Source: an uncultured SAR116 cluster alpha proteobacterium (GTDB lineage Bacteria; Pseudomonadota; Alphaproteobacteria; Puniceispirillales; Marisalimonadaceae). From it: 52,569 bases of DNA. Numbering within the stretch: the stretch's first letter is position 1; each line of letters begins with the position of its first letter. The position numbers were made by a program, and so were the translations under genes. This document shows, piece by piece, positions 36,301 through 45,062 of the stretch. The stretch is from the NCBI GenBank assembly GCA_902529515.1, contig CABZWX010000008.1, forward strand, positions 1 through 52,569, read 5' to 3'. The notes beneath the pieces were generated by a model that was not told the DNA's origin, did not search any database, and saw only the letters and a list, made by a program, of their open reading frames with translations.

Positions 36301-36930
36301 CTAATTACTTTTAGTTTCTACAAGCGTCCAGTTAGGAGTATTATTATTTATTTTTCTTTCAAAAACCCACTCATCTTTTACAAGAATTTCATTTTCACTA
36401 TCACCATCAATTATTTTATCATTTTTATCCAATAACGCTCTAATTTGGAAAGTTTCAAAGATTACATTTAACTTTATAGACGATTTTGTTATTTTTACTT
36501 TGGTAATTTTATTTTCTCTTATCGATTTCAAATCGATGATAAGTGTTTCTTGTTCACTATTTCTTTCATCAATAGCAGTTTTGAAACTTTTTAGGACAGA
36601 TAGTTTAGTGAAATCTTTAATATTTTCCAAGTTACCACTAACAAAGCTTTCTAAGACCATTCTAAAAAAATTTTTTGATCCCGAAAGGAAATCATTGATA
36701 TTAAAATTAGGATCAACACTTAAAATACCATTTAATTCTTTATCGTTTAGATCATTTTTTTCAGACTTTAGAGAGACAACATTAGTAAATTGTTTATCTT
36801 GTGTTTTTTCATTTATATTAGATTTTTCAAAACCTGTTTTTGTGCCCAAAATATTTTTAAGTCTAAAAATTAGAAAAATTGCTATCACTCCAAAAATCAA
36901 AATATCAATGTACGGGAAACTGTTCTGCAT
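36301..36930 (-). CDS. Tim44-domain membrane protein
   Basis: 209 residues. An N-terminal transmembrane segment (about 7-24, IDILIFGVIAIFLIFRL) is followed by an acidic linker and a Tim44/TimA-like domain (about 75-205) with the pattern FLSGSKNFFRMVLESFVSGNLENIKDFT. Family members occur near secB in alphaproteobacteria and resemble the soluble domain of mitochondrial Tim44; the bacterial role is not settled. It is the first gene of the minus-strand run to the his genes, with a 99-base gap to the divergent secB. Domain assignment by pattern and synteny. Confidence 0.85.
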   Translation of the reverse strand: MQNSFPYIDILIFGVIAIFLIFRLKNILGTKTGFEKSNINEKTQDKQFTNVVSLKSEKNDLNDKELNGILSVDPNFNINDFLSGSKNFFRMVLESFVSGNLENIKDFTKLSVLKSFKTAIDERNSEQETLIIDLKSIRENKITKVKITKSSIKLNVIFETFQIRALLDKNDKIIDGDSENEILVKDEWVFERKINNNTPNWTLVETKSN

Positions 36931-37029
36931 GTTTTAAGCCATCCTCATTTATAATAAATCATATTTTATTATACTAAAAAAATTATAAAAACTAATATTC
37001 ATAATTATTTATTTCATATATATATACGA

Positions 37030-37485
37030 ATGAAAAGTTATTTAGAGAATTATATGAATAATGTAAATATAAATAAAGTAGATAGTATTAAATTATTAAA
37101 AAATTTTATTAAAGACTTATCTTTTGAGAACCCTCAAAAGATTGATGAAATTAATGTTAAACATATTAACAACAGTGATCTTAACATTAGCATGAACGCA
37201 TTTTATAAACCTTACAACAATAATAATTTTTTCAGCTTACTACTTCGTTATAATTTTGACTGTTCTTCAAAAGAAAACAATAAAAATTTATTTAACCTTG
37301 AGTTGGATTATTATGGTTTCTTTGAAATTTTAAAACAAAAAAATTATGATCAAGAAGAATTAACTAAAAATGGTATAAAAATTTTATTTCCATTTGTAAA
37401 AGAAATAGTTGAAGATATTACAAGAAAAGGTGGGAGCATGCCTATTTCATTAAATGAAGTAGACTATCGTTTAATAAAAAACTAA
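37030..37485 (+). CDS. secB: Protein-export chaperone SecB (divergent)
   Basis: 151 residues. Recognisable SecB blocks: KNFIKDLSFENPQ near the N-terminus, FNLELDYYGFFEILK in the middle, and the C-terminal LFPFVKEIVEDITRKGGSMPISLNEVDY, which is the best-conserved SecB segment. The remainder is strongly diverged and Asn/Lys rich. SecB keeps precursors unfolded for SecA-dependent export. Context supports it: divergent to the Tim44-domain gene, convergent with dnaQ with a 4-base stop overlap, as in many alphaproteobacteria. The ATG at 37030 has no clear ribosome binding site; a later start is possible. Confidence 0.85.
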   Translation: MKSYLENYMNNVNINKVDSIKLLKNFIKDLSFENPQKIDEINVKHINNSDLNISMNAFYKPYNNNNFFSLLLRYNFDCSSKENNKNLFNLELDYYGFFEILKQKNYDQEELTKNGIKILFPFVKEIVEDITRKGGSMPISLNEVDYRLIKN

Positions 37486-38192
37486 CTATTTATTTTTTTC
37501 CATATACTATCTTCTATTGTTAGAATTTTACTTAAATGTAACTCATAATCTTCTTTATTTACTTCTAAATTTTTTTTCCTTTTTAAATTTATATTTTTAT
37601 TATAACCATCTAGGCTAAATAGTTGATCTTCTGCAGTGTTAACATTTTCAGTTATTATTTCAAAGTCTAGCCTTGATTGTCTTCCTCCTATTAATTCTAA
37701 ATACACAGAAGCTAGAAGTTTAGCGTCTTTTATAGCTCCGTGAATTTCCCTCCCGTTTAAGTCAATATTGTACTTCCTACAAAGTGAATCTAAACTGACT
37801 GATTGACTTAGAAATTTTTTCTTGGCTAGAATTAATGTGTCTATTATCTTATCATCGCTTAATTTTTTCATATTACATCTAGTTAATTCTGCGTTTATAA
37901 AACCAACATCAAATGCTGCATTGTGAATAATTATTTTGCTGTCCGATATATAATCAATAAATTCATTTGCTATATCTGAGAATTTTGGTTTGTCCCTTAA
38001 GAATTCTCGACTTAAACCATGAACTTCTTTCGCTCCTTTGTCTGAATCTCTTTCAGGGTTCAAGTAATAATGAAAAAAATCTCCAGTTGGTAAATGATTT
38101 TCCAGTTCAATTATTCCTATTTCAACTATTCTGTGACCAGTTTCGTAATCTAAACCAGTGGTTTCAGTGTCTAGCACTAACTCTCTAGTCAC
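37482..38192 (-). CDS. dnaQ: DNA polymerase III epsilon subunit (3'-5' exonuclease)
   Basis: 236-residue DEDDh proofreading exonuclease. Exo I: LVLDTETTGLDYETGHRIVEIG with Asp8 and Glu10; Exo II: IIHNAAFDVGFIN; Exo III: REIHGAIKDAKLLASVY (HxAxxD). The C-terminal tail, which in E. coli binds the polymerase alpha subunit, is Lys-rich. The start overlaps the coaE stop by 8 bases: coaE-dnaQ is a conserved alphaproteobacterial pair next to the origin. Full length. Confidence 0.96.
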   Translation of the reverse strand: MTRELVLDTETTGLDYETGHRIVEIGIIELENHLPTGDFFHYYLNPERDSDKGAKEVHGLSREFLRDKPKFSDIANEFIDYISDSKIIIHNAAFDVGFINAELTRCNMKKLSDDKIIDTLILAKKKFLSQSVSLDSLCRKYNIDLNGREIHGAIKDAKLLASVYLELIGGRQSRLDFEIITENVNTAEDQLFSLDGYNKNINLKRKKNLEVNKEDYELHLSKILTIEDSIWKKINS

Positions 38193-38796
38193 TGTATTTT
38201 ACTCTAAGTTTAATTTTTAATAAATAAAACAAAACTAAAACAAATGTTATTGTTTTACCAAATGATGTATAAATTATAAAAGGTTTTTCTTTTATTTTTC
38301 TTGCAAAACTCCATTGTGATTTTTTGATAAGTTCAAATTTTTTTTCAGTCATATTTGCTCTCTTTAAGACCCTTTTTTTTTGAATCTTCTTTGACGTTTT
38401 CATTAGAAAAACATAATCACATTTTTTATCTATTCCTGTCTCATATAGTAAAGGAATATCTAATCCCACTATCCCATCATTGCTAGGATTCTGTAAAAAT
38501 GTTTTTCTTTCTTTTTCAACAAGTGGGTGAATTATGTTTTCCAGTTTTTTTCTCTCTTCCTTATTTTTAAATATTTTGTTGCTTAAAGCCACTTTATCAA
38601 TTTTTCTTTTCATTTGATCAGATGATGTCGTATCTGGCCAAATTTTTAATATCTTTTCTATAACAAGTTGATTTTTATCTAATATTTCTTTTACTTCTTT
38701 ATCAGAATCGAAAATTGGTATTTTTAAAATTTTAAACATTTTTGATACAGTTGTTTTACCTGTACCTATTGATCCTGTTATACCGATTATTATCAT
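38185..38796 (-). CDS. coaE: Dephospho-CoA kinase
   Basis: 203-residue P-loop kinase performing the last coenzyme A step. P-loop GITGSIGTGKTT at 5-16; DSDKEVKEIL is the adenylate-kinase-like lid region; IVGLDIPLLYETG and the FLMKTSKKIQKKRVLKRANMT block are typical. The C-terminal 25 residues are unusually hydrophobic (FVLVLFYLLKIKLRV) where relatives are Arg-rich; probably a consequence of AT bias, though a frame error cannot be excluded. First gene leftward of the predicted origin; overlaps dnaQ by 8 bases. Confidence 0.93.
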   Translation of the reverse strand: MIIIGITGSIGTGKTTVSKMFKILKIPIFDSDKEVKEILDKNQLVIEKILKIWPDTTSSDQMKRKIDKVALSNKIFKNKEERKKLENIIHPLVEKERKTFLQNPSNDGIVGLDIPLLYETGIDKKCDYVFLMKTSKKIQKKRVLKRANMTEKKFELIKKSQWSFARKIKEKPFIIYTSFGKTITFVLVLFYLLKIKLRVKYSD

Positions 38797-39070
38797 TATA
38801 ATTTTCTTTTAGTGGATAAATTGTTGATAATCATACTTTATCTGTCAAAATTCAATATTTATCTTTTAATATATATATTTATCCATAACTTAATTACATG
38901 TTAGTAATTTTTAATTTCAAAAATTAAGGTTTGTGAATAACTTTAATTACTTATATAATTCAATAACATTTTTTTTAATAAAATGTGGATAAATTTAATT
39001 TTTTTTTTTATTCACAACTTTATGAAAAACTACAACTTCATTATTAAACTTTATATAAAGTATTTTCATT
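38797..39070. other. oriC: Predicted chromosomal replication origin (oriC)
   Basis: 274-base intergenic region between divergent coaE and hemE, the largest gap in the window. It contains six DnaA-box matches to TTATCCACA: 38811-38819 (minus, 8/9), 38822-38830 (minus, 8/9), 38879-38887 (plus, 8/9), 38932-38940 (minus, 8/9, TTATTCACA), 38984-38992 (minus, 9/9) and 39008-39016 (plus, 8/9, TTATTCACA). AT-only tracts at about 38865-38881 and 38966-39010 could be the unwinding element. Caulobacter and relatives have their origin beside hemE, and parS sites and parAB lie within 8 kb. Most genes to the left run leftward and the first eight to the right run rightward, away from the gap. Confidence 0.87.
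38984..38992 (-). promoter_or_regulatory. Perfect DnaA box
   Basis: On the minus strand it reads TTATCCACA, identical to the strongest E. coli DnaA box. It is 79 bases before the hemE start and is the only 9/9 match in the coaE-hemE gap; five one-mismatch boxes surround it. Confidence 0.8.
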
Positions 39071-40108
39071 GTGTCAGATAACTTAATAAATAATGTGTTT
39101 GAAAATAAAAAATCTTCTATTCCAATTTGGTTTTTAAGACAAGCTGGAAGGCATATACCTGAATATTATAAAATTAAAGAAAATGAGAAAAATTTTATTA
39201 AATTTTGTTTAAACCAAGACCTAATAATTAAAAGTACAACTTTACCATTAAAATATTATGATCTTGATGCAGCTATTATATTTTCCGATATCTTAATGAT
39301 ACCCTGGGCAATGGATAGAAATGTCAAGTTCACTAAAAATTTTGGTCCCTCTTTGAAACCTATGATACCAAATGAAACTAAAATTCTTCAAAATATATCT
39401 TTATGTTCTAAGCTTGAACCTCTTAAAAATTCAATAAGTATTCTTAGAGATAATTTACCAAAATCTGTTAGTTTAATTGGTTTTGCTGGGGCTCCATGGA
39501 CCCTTGCATGTTATATGATTGAAGGAACAGGAAGTAAAGACTTCATCAACACTAGGAAAGCTCTTTGGAGTTCATATAAATGGTTTATGGAGTTAATTGA
39601 AGTCCTAATAATTCATATTGCTGATAAATTGGAAATGCAAGCTAAAGCTGGAGCTGATGTTTTGATGATTTTCGACTCTTGGTCTCATATGATACCTAAT
39701 AATTTTTTTAATGATTGTGCCATAAGACCAACGGCTAAAATAGTAGATATTTTAAGAACTAGAAAAATTTATGCACCTGTTATTGGGTTCCCATTTAAAG
39801 CAGGAGGATCTATTATAAAATATTCCTTTGAAAGCAAAGTTGATTGTATTGCGTTGGATTGGACAGTTAATCTAAATTGGGCAATAAAGAGTCTTAATAA
39901 AGATGTTGCTTTACAAGGTAATCTTGATCCAGCTTCTCTTATTCCATCTCATAGCGAACATTTAAAAGAGAATGTATTAACTATTTTAGATACAATGAAA
40001 GACAGAAGATTTATATTTAATGTTGGTCACGGTTTAACTCCAGATTGTAAAATTGATAACGTTAAAGAAGTTATCAGTATCGTGAGAAATTATAAAAGGA
40101 AATTTTAA
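39071..40108 (+). CDS. hemE: Uroporphyrinogen decarboxylase
   Basis: 345-residue enzyme converting uroporphyrinogen III to coproporphyrinogen III in heme synthesis. N-terminal motif PIWFLRQAGRHIPEYYKI with the substrate-binding Arg pair, then the Asp of IIFSDILMIP, GFAGAPWTLACYMIEG, and C-terminal FNVGHGLTPDCKIDNVKE. Start is GTG at 39071; no in-frame ATG occurs before the conserved N-terminus. Its promoter must lie in or beside the predicted origin, as in Caulobacter. hemJ follows 3 bases later. Confidence 0.97.
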   Translation: MSDNLINNVFENKKSSIPIWFLRQAGRHIPEYYKIKENEKNFIKFCLNQDLIIKSTTLPLKYYDLDAAIIFSDILMIPWAMDRNVKFTKNFGPSLKPMIPNETKILQNISLCSKLEPLKNSISILRDNLPKSVSLIGFAGAPWTLACYMIEGTGSKDFINTRKALWSSYKWFMELIEVLIIHIADKLEMQAKAGADVLMIFDSWSHMIPNNFFNDCAIRPTAKIVDILRTRKIYAPVIGFPFKAGGSIIKYSFESKVDCIALDWTVNLNWAIKSLNKDVALQGNLDPASLIPSHSEHLKENVLTILDTMKDRRFIFNVGHGLTPDCKIDNVKEVISIVRNYKRKF

Positions 40109-40111
40109 TTT

Positions 40112-40552
40112 TTGCTTTACGAAATAATTAAATCTTTTCACCTTATTTCAGTAATATCATGGATGGTGGGGTTATTGTATTTACCTAGGCTTTTTGTGTA
40201 TCATAATGATACTAAAAATTTAAGTGAAATGGATGAAACTTTCTTAGTAATGGAGTATAAACTGTTGAGTTATATAATGACACCTGCACTAATTATAACT
40301 CATCTTTTAGGGTTAGTCTTATTGTACGATAATACGTATTTTTTAAGTGAAAATTATTTTTTAATTAAATTATTCTTTGTTTTTTGTTTAACTTTATTTC
40401 ATTACTATTTATATATTCTTTACAAAGATTTTAAAAAAGGTTATAGAATCAGAAAAACTAAATTTTACAGAATAATAAACGAAGTTCCTACATTATTGAT
40501 GATTTTTATTATTCTCTTAATAATAGTCAAACCAAATTTCCACATTATCTAA
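40112..40552 (+). CDS. hemJ: Protoporphyrinogen IX oxidase HemJ
   Basis: 146-residue membrane protein (UPF0093/DUF2269-like HemJ family) with four predicted membrane helices. The heme-binding His10 is in SFHLISVISWMVGLLYLPRLFVYH, with His31 at the end of that block. HemJ replaces the unrelated HemG/HemY in most alphaproteobacteria. TTG start at 40112, 3 bases after the hemE stop. hemE-hemJ-rho order is the usual one, although hemH, often in between, is absent here. Confidence 0.93.
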   Translation: MLYEIIKSFHLISVISWMVGLLYLPRLFVYHNDTKNLSEMDETFLVMEYKLLSYIMTPALIITHLLGLVLLYDNTYFLSENYFLIKLFFVFCLTLFHYYLYILYKDFKKGYRIRKTKFYRIINEVPTLLMIFIILLIIVKPNFHII

Positions 40553-40574
40553 ATTTCCAATTAACGAGAATTAA

Positions 40575-41834
40575 ATGCATTTAAAAGATCTTAAAGCAAA
40601 AAACCCATCAGATTTATTAACATATGCTGAGAGTTTAGAAATAGAAAACGCAAGCACTTTAAGAAAACAAGATATGATGTTTGCCTGTTTAAAAAAGCTT
40701 GCTGATAATGATATTGCTATATATGGAGAAGGAGTACTTGAGGTTTTATCTGATGGATTTGGTTTCTTAAGGTCTCCGGAATCTAACTATCTTGCTGGAC
40801 CAGATGACATTTATATTTCGCCCAATCAAGTTAGAAAATTTGGGCTTCGTACAGGTGATACAGTAGAGGGTCAAATAAGAGCCCCCAAAGATGGTGAAAG
40901 ATATTTTGCATTACTTAAAGTTGAAAATATAAATTTTGAGTCTCCAGAATCTGTTCGTCATAGGATAAATTTTGATAATTTAACACCTCTTTACCCCCAA
41001 GCAAAAATTAATTTTGAAACTGAATTTGATCCAAACAATAAAGATATAACTACAAGAGTTGTAGAAATGGTTGCTCCTATGGGAAAAGGCCAGCGAGGTC
41101 TAATTGTTGCACCACCGAGAACAGGTAAGACAATGATGTTACAATCGATAGCTCAAGCTATATCTAAAAATCATCCTGAGATCTATTTGATTGTTTTGTT
41201 AATCGATGAAAGACCCGAAGAAGTAACAGACATGCAAAGATCAGTTAATGGAGAAGTTATTAGTTCTACATTTGATGAACCTGCTTCACGACATGTACAA
41301 GTAACAGATATGGTTATAGAAAAGGCAAAAAGATTAGTTGAACACAAAAGAGATGTAGTAATTTTATTAGATTCTATCACCAGGTTAGCTAGAGCGTATA
41401 ATACTGTAATACCGTCAAGTGGCAAAGTATTGACTGGTGGTGTCGATGCAAATGCCCTTCAAAGGCCAAAAAGATTTTTTGGTGCAGCAAGAAATATTGA
41501 AGATGGAGGTTCTTTAACCATTATTGCCACTGCATTAGTTGAAACAGGGTCAAGAATGGATGAAGTGATTTTCGAAGAATTTAAAGGCACAGGAAACAGT
41601 GAAGTGATTCTTGATAGAAAATTGTCAGACAAACGTACTTTTCCAGCCATTGATGTAACTAGGTCAGGTACAAGAAAAGAAGAGCTTTTAGTTGAGAAAG
41701 ATACATTGTCCAGAATGTGGGTTTTAAGAAGAATTTTGATGCAAATGGGACCCGTAGATGCCATGGATTTTCTATCAGATAAATTGAAGCAAAGTAAATC
41801 TAACGAGGATTTCTTTAGAGCAATGAATAAATAA
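40575..41834 (+). CDS. rho: Transcription termination factor Rho
   Basis: 419-residue hexameric RNA helicase. N-terminal helical and cold-shock-like RNA-binding domain ([20 protein letters not shown]) followed by the RecA-type ATPase with Walker A APPRTGKT at 179-186, the [13 protein letters not shown] block, the Q-loop [16 protein letters not shown] and the R-loop [20 protein letters not shown]. Complete and canonical; no Asn/Gly-rich insertion. It follows hemJ by 22 bases and is separated from mnmE by 39 bases that contain a parS-like site. Confidence 0.98.
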   Translation: MHLKDLKAKNPSDLLTYAESLEIENASTLRKQDMMFACLKKLADNDIAIYGEGVLEVLSDGFGFLRSPESNYLAGPDDIYISPNQVRKFGLRTGDTVEGQIRAPKDGERYFALLKVENINFESPESVRHRINFDNLTPLYPQAKINFETEFDPNNKDITTRVVEMVAPMGKGQRGLIVAPPRTGKTMMLQSIAQAISKNHPEIYLIVLLIDERPEEVTDMQRSVNGEVISSTFDEPASRHVQVTDMVIEKAKRLVEHKRDVVILLDSITRLARAYNTVIPSSGKVLTGGVDANALQRPKRFFGAARNIEDGGSLTIIATALVETGSRMDEVIFEEFKGTGNSEVILDRKLSDKRTFPAIDVTRSGTRKEELLVEKDTLSRMWVLRRILMQMGPVDAMDFLSDKLKQSKSNEDFFRAMNK

Positions 41835-41836
41835 CA

Positions 41837-41852
41837 TGTTTCATGTGAAACA
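41837..41852. promoter_or_regulatory. parS: parS-like centromere site 1
   Basis: TGTTTCATGTGAAACA differs from the 16-base ParB target TGTTTCACGTGAAACA at a single position. It lies in the rho-mnmE gap, 2.8 kb from the predicted origin and 4.6 kb from parB. Position and near identity make it a probable ParB site. Confidence 0.82.
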
Positions 41853-41873
41853 TTTTTAAAAAAGAGAGAAAAT

Positions 41874-43172
41874 TTGGATACAATCTTTTCCTCAGCTTCA
41901 AGCCCACAAAAAAGTGCAATCAAAGTTATAAGGGTTTCTGGAAGCGAAACAAAAAAAATTCCAAAAATTTTCTCATTTAAACCAACACAGCCACGTGTTG
42001 CTTCTCTTAGAAAAATTTATGATCAAAATCATAATATCATTGATAATGCCCTAATAATATATTTTCCCGGCCCAAACACTGTAACTGGGGAGGACGTCAT
42101 AGAGCTACACATTCATGGAAGTACAGTTATTGAGAAAAAAATTTATAAAGTTCTTTCTAGAATTAAGAGGTTTCGTATAGCTGCCAGAGGTGAGTTTACA
42201 AAAAGAGCATTTCTAAATGGAATCTTAGATCTTACACAAGCTGAGGGCTTAAATGATTTAATAAATTCAGAAACAGAAAATCAATTTAAGATATCTATGT
42301 CTCAGTATGAGGGATCTTTATCTAGCAAAATTTATTCGTGGAGAGAAGAGATCATCTGGTTGTTGTCAAAGTTAGAGGCTCTTATTGACTTTTCAGACGA
42401 AGAGCTTCCAACGGATTTAGAACAACTTTTTAATTTTAAAGTTATAAAAATATTAGAAGATATGAAAAATTCTTTGAAATATAGCAATTATGGAGAAAGA
42501 ATTAGAAATGGATTTATTATTACTCTTTTTGGTCGCCCTAATGTAGGAAAAAGTTCTCTTATAAATTATTTATCAGATAAAAGGGCTGCAATCGTAACTG
42601 ACGAAGCTGGGACGACAAGGGATATTATAGAGGTATTTATGGATTTTGAAGGTTTTCCTGTAATTTTAAATGATACCGCTGGCATAAGAAGCACAAATTC
42701 AGAAGTAGAAAAAATTGGAGTTAAGAGAGCATTAGAAAAAGCGGAATTGTCTGATATAATTCTTATTTTGTCTGACAATGAAGATTTTTCTTATCCAGAA
42801 CTTAAGTCAACATGTAAAAAAATTTTAGTACATACAAAATCGGATCTGAAAACATTACCTAATAAAGGTATCTATAATATTTCTGTTAAGGATAATATAG
42901 GGATTAACAAACTAATTAAAGCAATTGTTAGTCATTTAAAGTCCTTAGCTCCCAAACAGGATGCTTTGCTTACAAGAAAAAGGCATATAGAGGCAATAAA
43001 AAGGTCAATATATGCTCTAAATGATGTTCAGAAATTTGATCTAAACATCAATCCTGAGATAGTATCTGAGAATTTAAGAGTAGTTGCGAAAGAAATCGGA
43101 AGTATGACAAATATCATAAACGTGGAAGAAATTTTAGATGATATATTCAGTAGTTTTTGTATTGGTAAATAA
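41874..43172 (+). CDS. mnmE: tRNA uridine-5-carboxymethylaminomethyl(34) GTPase MnmE
   Basis: 432-residue GTPase acting with MnmG to modify U34 of certain tRNAs. The N-terminal tetrahydrofolate-binding domain (DTIFSSASSPQKSAIKVIRVSGS, AARGEFTKRAFLNGILDLTQAEGL) surrounds, with the helical domain, a G domain starting GRPNVGKSSLIN near residue 220, then DEAGTTRD and NDTAGIR. The invariant C-terminal CxGK is Cys429-Ile-Gly-Lys. TTG start at 41874. It lies 4 bases before mnmG and downstream of a parS-like site. Complete. Confidence 0.97.
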   Translation: MDTIFSSASSPQKSAIKVIRVSGSETKKIPKIFSFKPTQPRVASLRKIYDQNHNIIDNALIIYFPGPNTVTGEDVIELHIHGSTVIEKKIYKVLSRIKRFRIAARGEFTKRAFLNGILDLTQAEGLNDLINSETENQFKISMSQYEGSLSSKIYSWREEIIWLLSKLEALIDFSDEELPTDLEQLFNFKVIKILEDMKNSLKYSNYGERIRNGFIITLFGRPNVGKSSLINYLSDKRAAIVTDEAGTTRDIIEVFMDFEGFPVILNDTAGIRSTNSEVEKIGVKRALEKAELSDIILILSDNEDFSYPELKSTCKKILVHTKSDLKTLPNKGIYNISVKDNIGINKLIKAIVSHLKSLAPKQDALLTRKRHIEAIKRSIYALNDVQKFDLNINPEIVSENLRVVAKEIGSMTNIINVEEILDDIFSSFCIGK

Positions 43173-43175
43173 ATT

Positions 43176-45062
43176 TTGGTAACAAGCATAAAAAATTTTG
43201 ATGTGGTAGTAATTGGAGGGGGGCATGCCGGTGTTGAGGCGGCTTCTGCTTCATCAAGAATTGGTGCCAAAACTGTTTTAATAACTATGAAAATTGAGAC
43301 CATTGGTGAAATGTCTTGTAATCCAGCCATTGGCGGTTTAGGTAAAGGACACCTAGTAAGAGAAATTGATGCACTCGATGGATTAATGGCTAGGGCAATA
43401 GACTTTTCTGGAATTCAATTTAGAATGCTTAATCGTTCTAGAGGACCAGCGGTTCATGGACCAAGATCACAGGCAGATCGAAAGTTATACAAAAAAGCAA
43501 TTTTAAATTTGCTGGAATCACAAAAAAACTTAACAATCGTAGAGGGAACCGTAAAAGATCTTAGGATCGTCGATGATGTTATTAAAGGTATCGTTTTAAA
43601 TAATGACATTTCTATAAAAGCCAAATCAGTAGTATTAACAACAGGAACTTTTTTAGGGGGAGTTATACATATTGGAAATGATAGAATACAAGCAGGTAGA
43701 ATTGGAGATGAGCCTTCAAATCATCTGTCTGAAAAAATTAGGAAATTAAATTTACCAATTGGCAGGCTCAAAACTGGGACACCACCTAGGCTGCTTAAAT
43801 CTAGTATTAATTGGAATAAAGTGGAAATGCAGTCAGCAGATAATTATCCAATACCGTTCTCATATATGACTGAGAAAATATTAGTTCAACAAATTCAGTG
43901 TGGCATAACAAGAACCAATATTAACACTCACAAAATAATATCTGATAATATAAACATGTCTCCAGTTTATTCAGGAACAATTAAAGGGTCTGGACCAAGA
44001 TATTGTCCGAGCATAGAAGACAAAGTTAGTAGATTTTTCGAAAGGGATTCTCATCAAATTTTCCTAGAGCCAGAGGGTTTAGATAGCTCTATAGTTTATC
44101 CAAATGGTATATCAACCAGTTTACCAAAAAAAATTCAGAATGAATTTTTAAAGACAATTCCTGGTTTAGAAAGCGCCTCTGTAAAACAATACGGTTATGC
44201 AATAGAATATGACTATATGGATCCAAGAGCTCTAAAGAACACTTTAGAGACAAAAAAGATTAAAGGGCTTTTTTTTGCCGGCCAGATAAATGGCACCACA
44301 GGATATGAAGAAGCGGCAGCTCAAGGACTAATTGCAGGAACAAATGCTGCAATAAACCTCAACACTTATCCTAAATGGTTTACTCTTGATAGATCAGAGG
44401 CATACATTGGAGTTATGATTGACGATTTGATAAATAGAGGAGCGCCGGAGCCTTACAGAATGTTTACATCCAGGGCAGAATTTCGGCTTCTTTTAAGGTC
44501 TGACAATGCTGATCAGAGGTTAACAGACAAAGGATTAAAATACAGCATTATTGGCCCAAAAAGAGAAAAGCTATGGAAAGAAAAGAGAAAGCATCTACAA
44601 AATTCATATAGAATTATAGATAATTTAAGCGCTAAACCAAGATTATTAAAAAAACATAATTTACCAAGCACAAGGACTGGAAATCGAAGATCACCAAAGG
44701 ATATTCTATCGTCTGGAAAACATCAAATAAAAGATCTCTTTGAAATCTGGCCAGATTTAAAGATGATCCCAAAGGAACTACATACACAAATAGAAACTGA
44801 CTGTATATATAACGTCTATCTAAAAAGACAAAAAGAAGACATAAAAATGTATAGGCAAGAAAACAAAATTAAAATTCCTATGAATTTTGATTTTAACCTT
44901 ATTAAGGGGCTGTCTAATGAGATAAAAGATATTCTCCAAAAAAACAAACCAGCCACCGTTGCACAAGCATCAAAACTTCCAGGATTTACACCAACTGCTA
45001 CCTTGTTGCTTCTTAGACATTTAAAAAAAGAGAAAAAATACATAGTTGTTAACGAATATTAA
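43176..45062 (+). CDS. mnmG: tRNA uridine-5-carboxymethylaminomethyl(34) synthase MnmG (GidA)
   Basis: 628-residue FAD enzyme, partner of MnmE. FAD-binding loop GGGHAG at 14-19, followed by [25 protein letters not shown], with catalytic Cys in this block, and the second Cys in the region of RYCPSIEDK. The C-terminal helical domain binds tRNA and MnmE. TTG start at 43176, 3 bases after mnmE. Its 3' end overlaps rsmG by 17 bases. Length and motifs normal. Confidence 0.97.
   Translation: MVTSIKNFDVVVIGGGHAGVEAASASSRIGAKTVLITMKIETIGEMSCNPAIGGLGKGHLVREIDALDGLMARAIDFSGIQFRMLNRSRGPAVHGPRSQADRKLYKKAILNLLESQKNLTIVEGTVKDLRIVDDVIKGIVLNNDISIKAKSVVLTTGTFLGGVIHIGNDRIQAGRIGDEPSNHLSEKIRKLNLPIGRLKTGTPPRLLKSSINWNKVEMQSADNYPIPFSYMTEKILVQQIQCGITRTNINTHKIISDNINMSPVYSGTIKGSGPRYCPSIEDKVSRFFERDSHQIFLEPEGLDSSIVYPNGISTSLPKKIQNEFLKTIPGLESASVKQYGYAIEYDYMDPRALKNTLETKKIKGLFFAGQINGTTGYEEAAAQGLIAGTNAAINLNTYPKWFTLDRSEAYIGVMIDDLINRGAPEPYRMFTSRAEFRLLLRSDNADQRLTDKGLKYSIIGPKREKLWKEKRKHLQNSYRIIDNLSAKPRLLKKHNLPSTRTGNRRSPKDILSSGKHQIKDLFEIWPDLKMIPKELHTQIETDCIYNVYLKRQKEDIKMYRQENKIKIPMNFDFNLIKGLSNEIKDILQKNKPATVAQASKLPGFTPTATLLLLRHLKKEKKYIVVNEY

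Noticed and set aside
36931-37029. Possible tRNA or small RNA gene in the Tim44-secB gap
   Set aside because: The 99 bases are nearly pure A/T with no cloverleaf or GC-rich stem; only promoters are expected here.
38185-38290. Frameshift at the 3' end of coaE suggested by the hydrophobic tail
   Set aside because: The tail aligns loosely with the usual (T/S)-x-(L/F)-G ending of alphaproteobacterial CoaE and the frame ends in the normal 8-base overlap with dnaQ; AT-driven loss of Arg explains it.
38890-38904. Possible CtrA site (TTAA-N7-TTAG) in the predicted origin
   Set aside because: One mismatch to TTAA-N7-TTAA in very AT-rich DNA is expected by chance; no second copy or other support.
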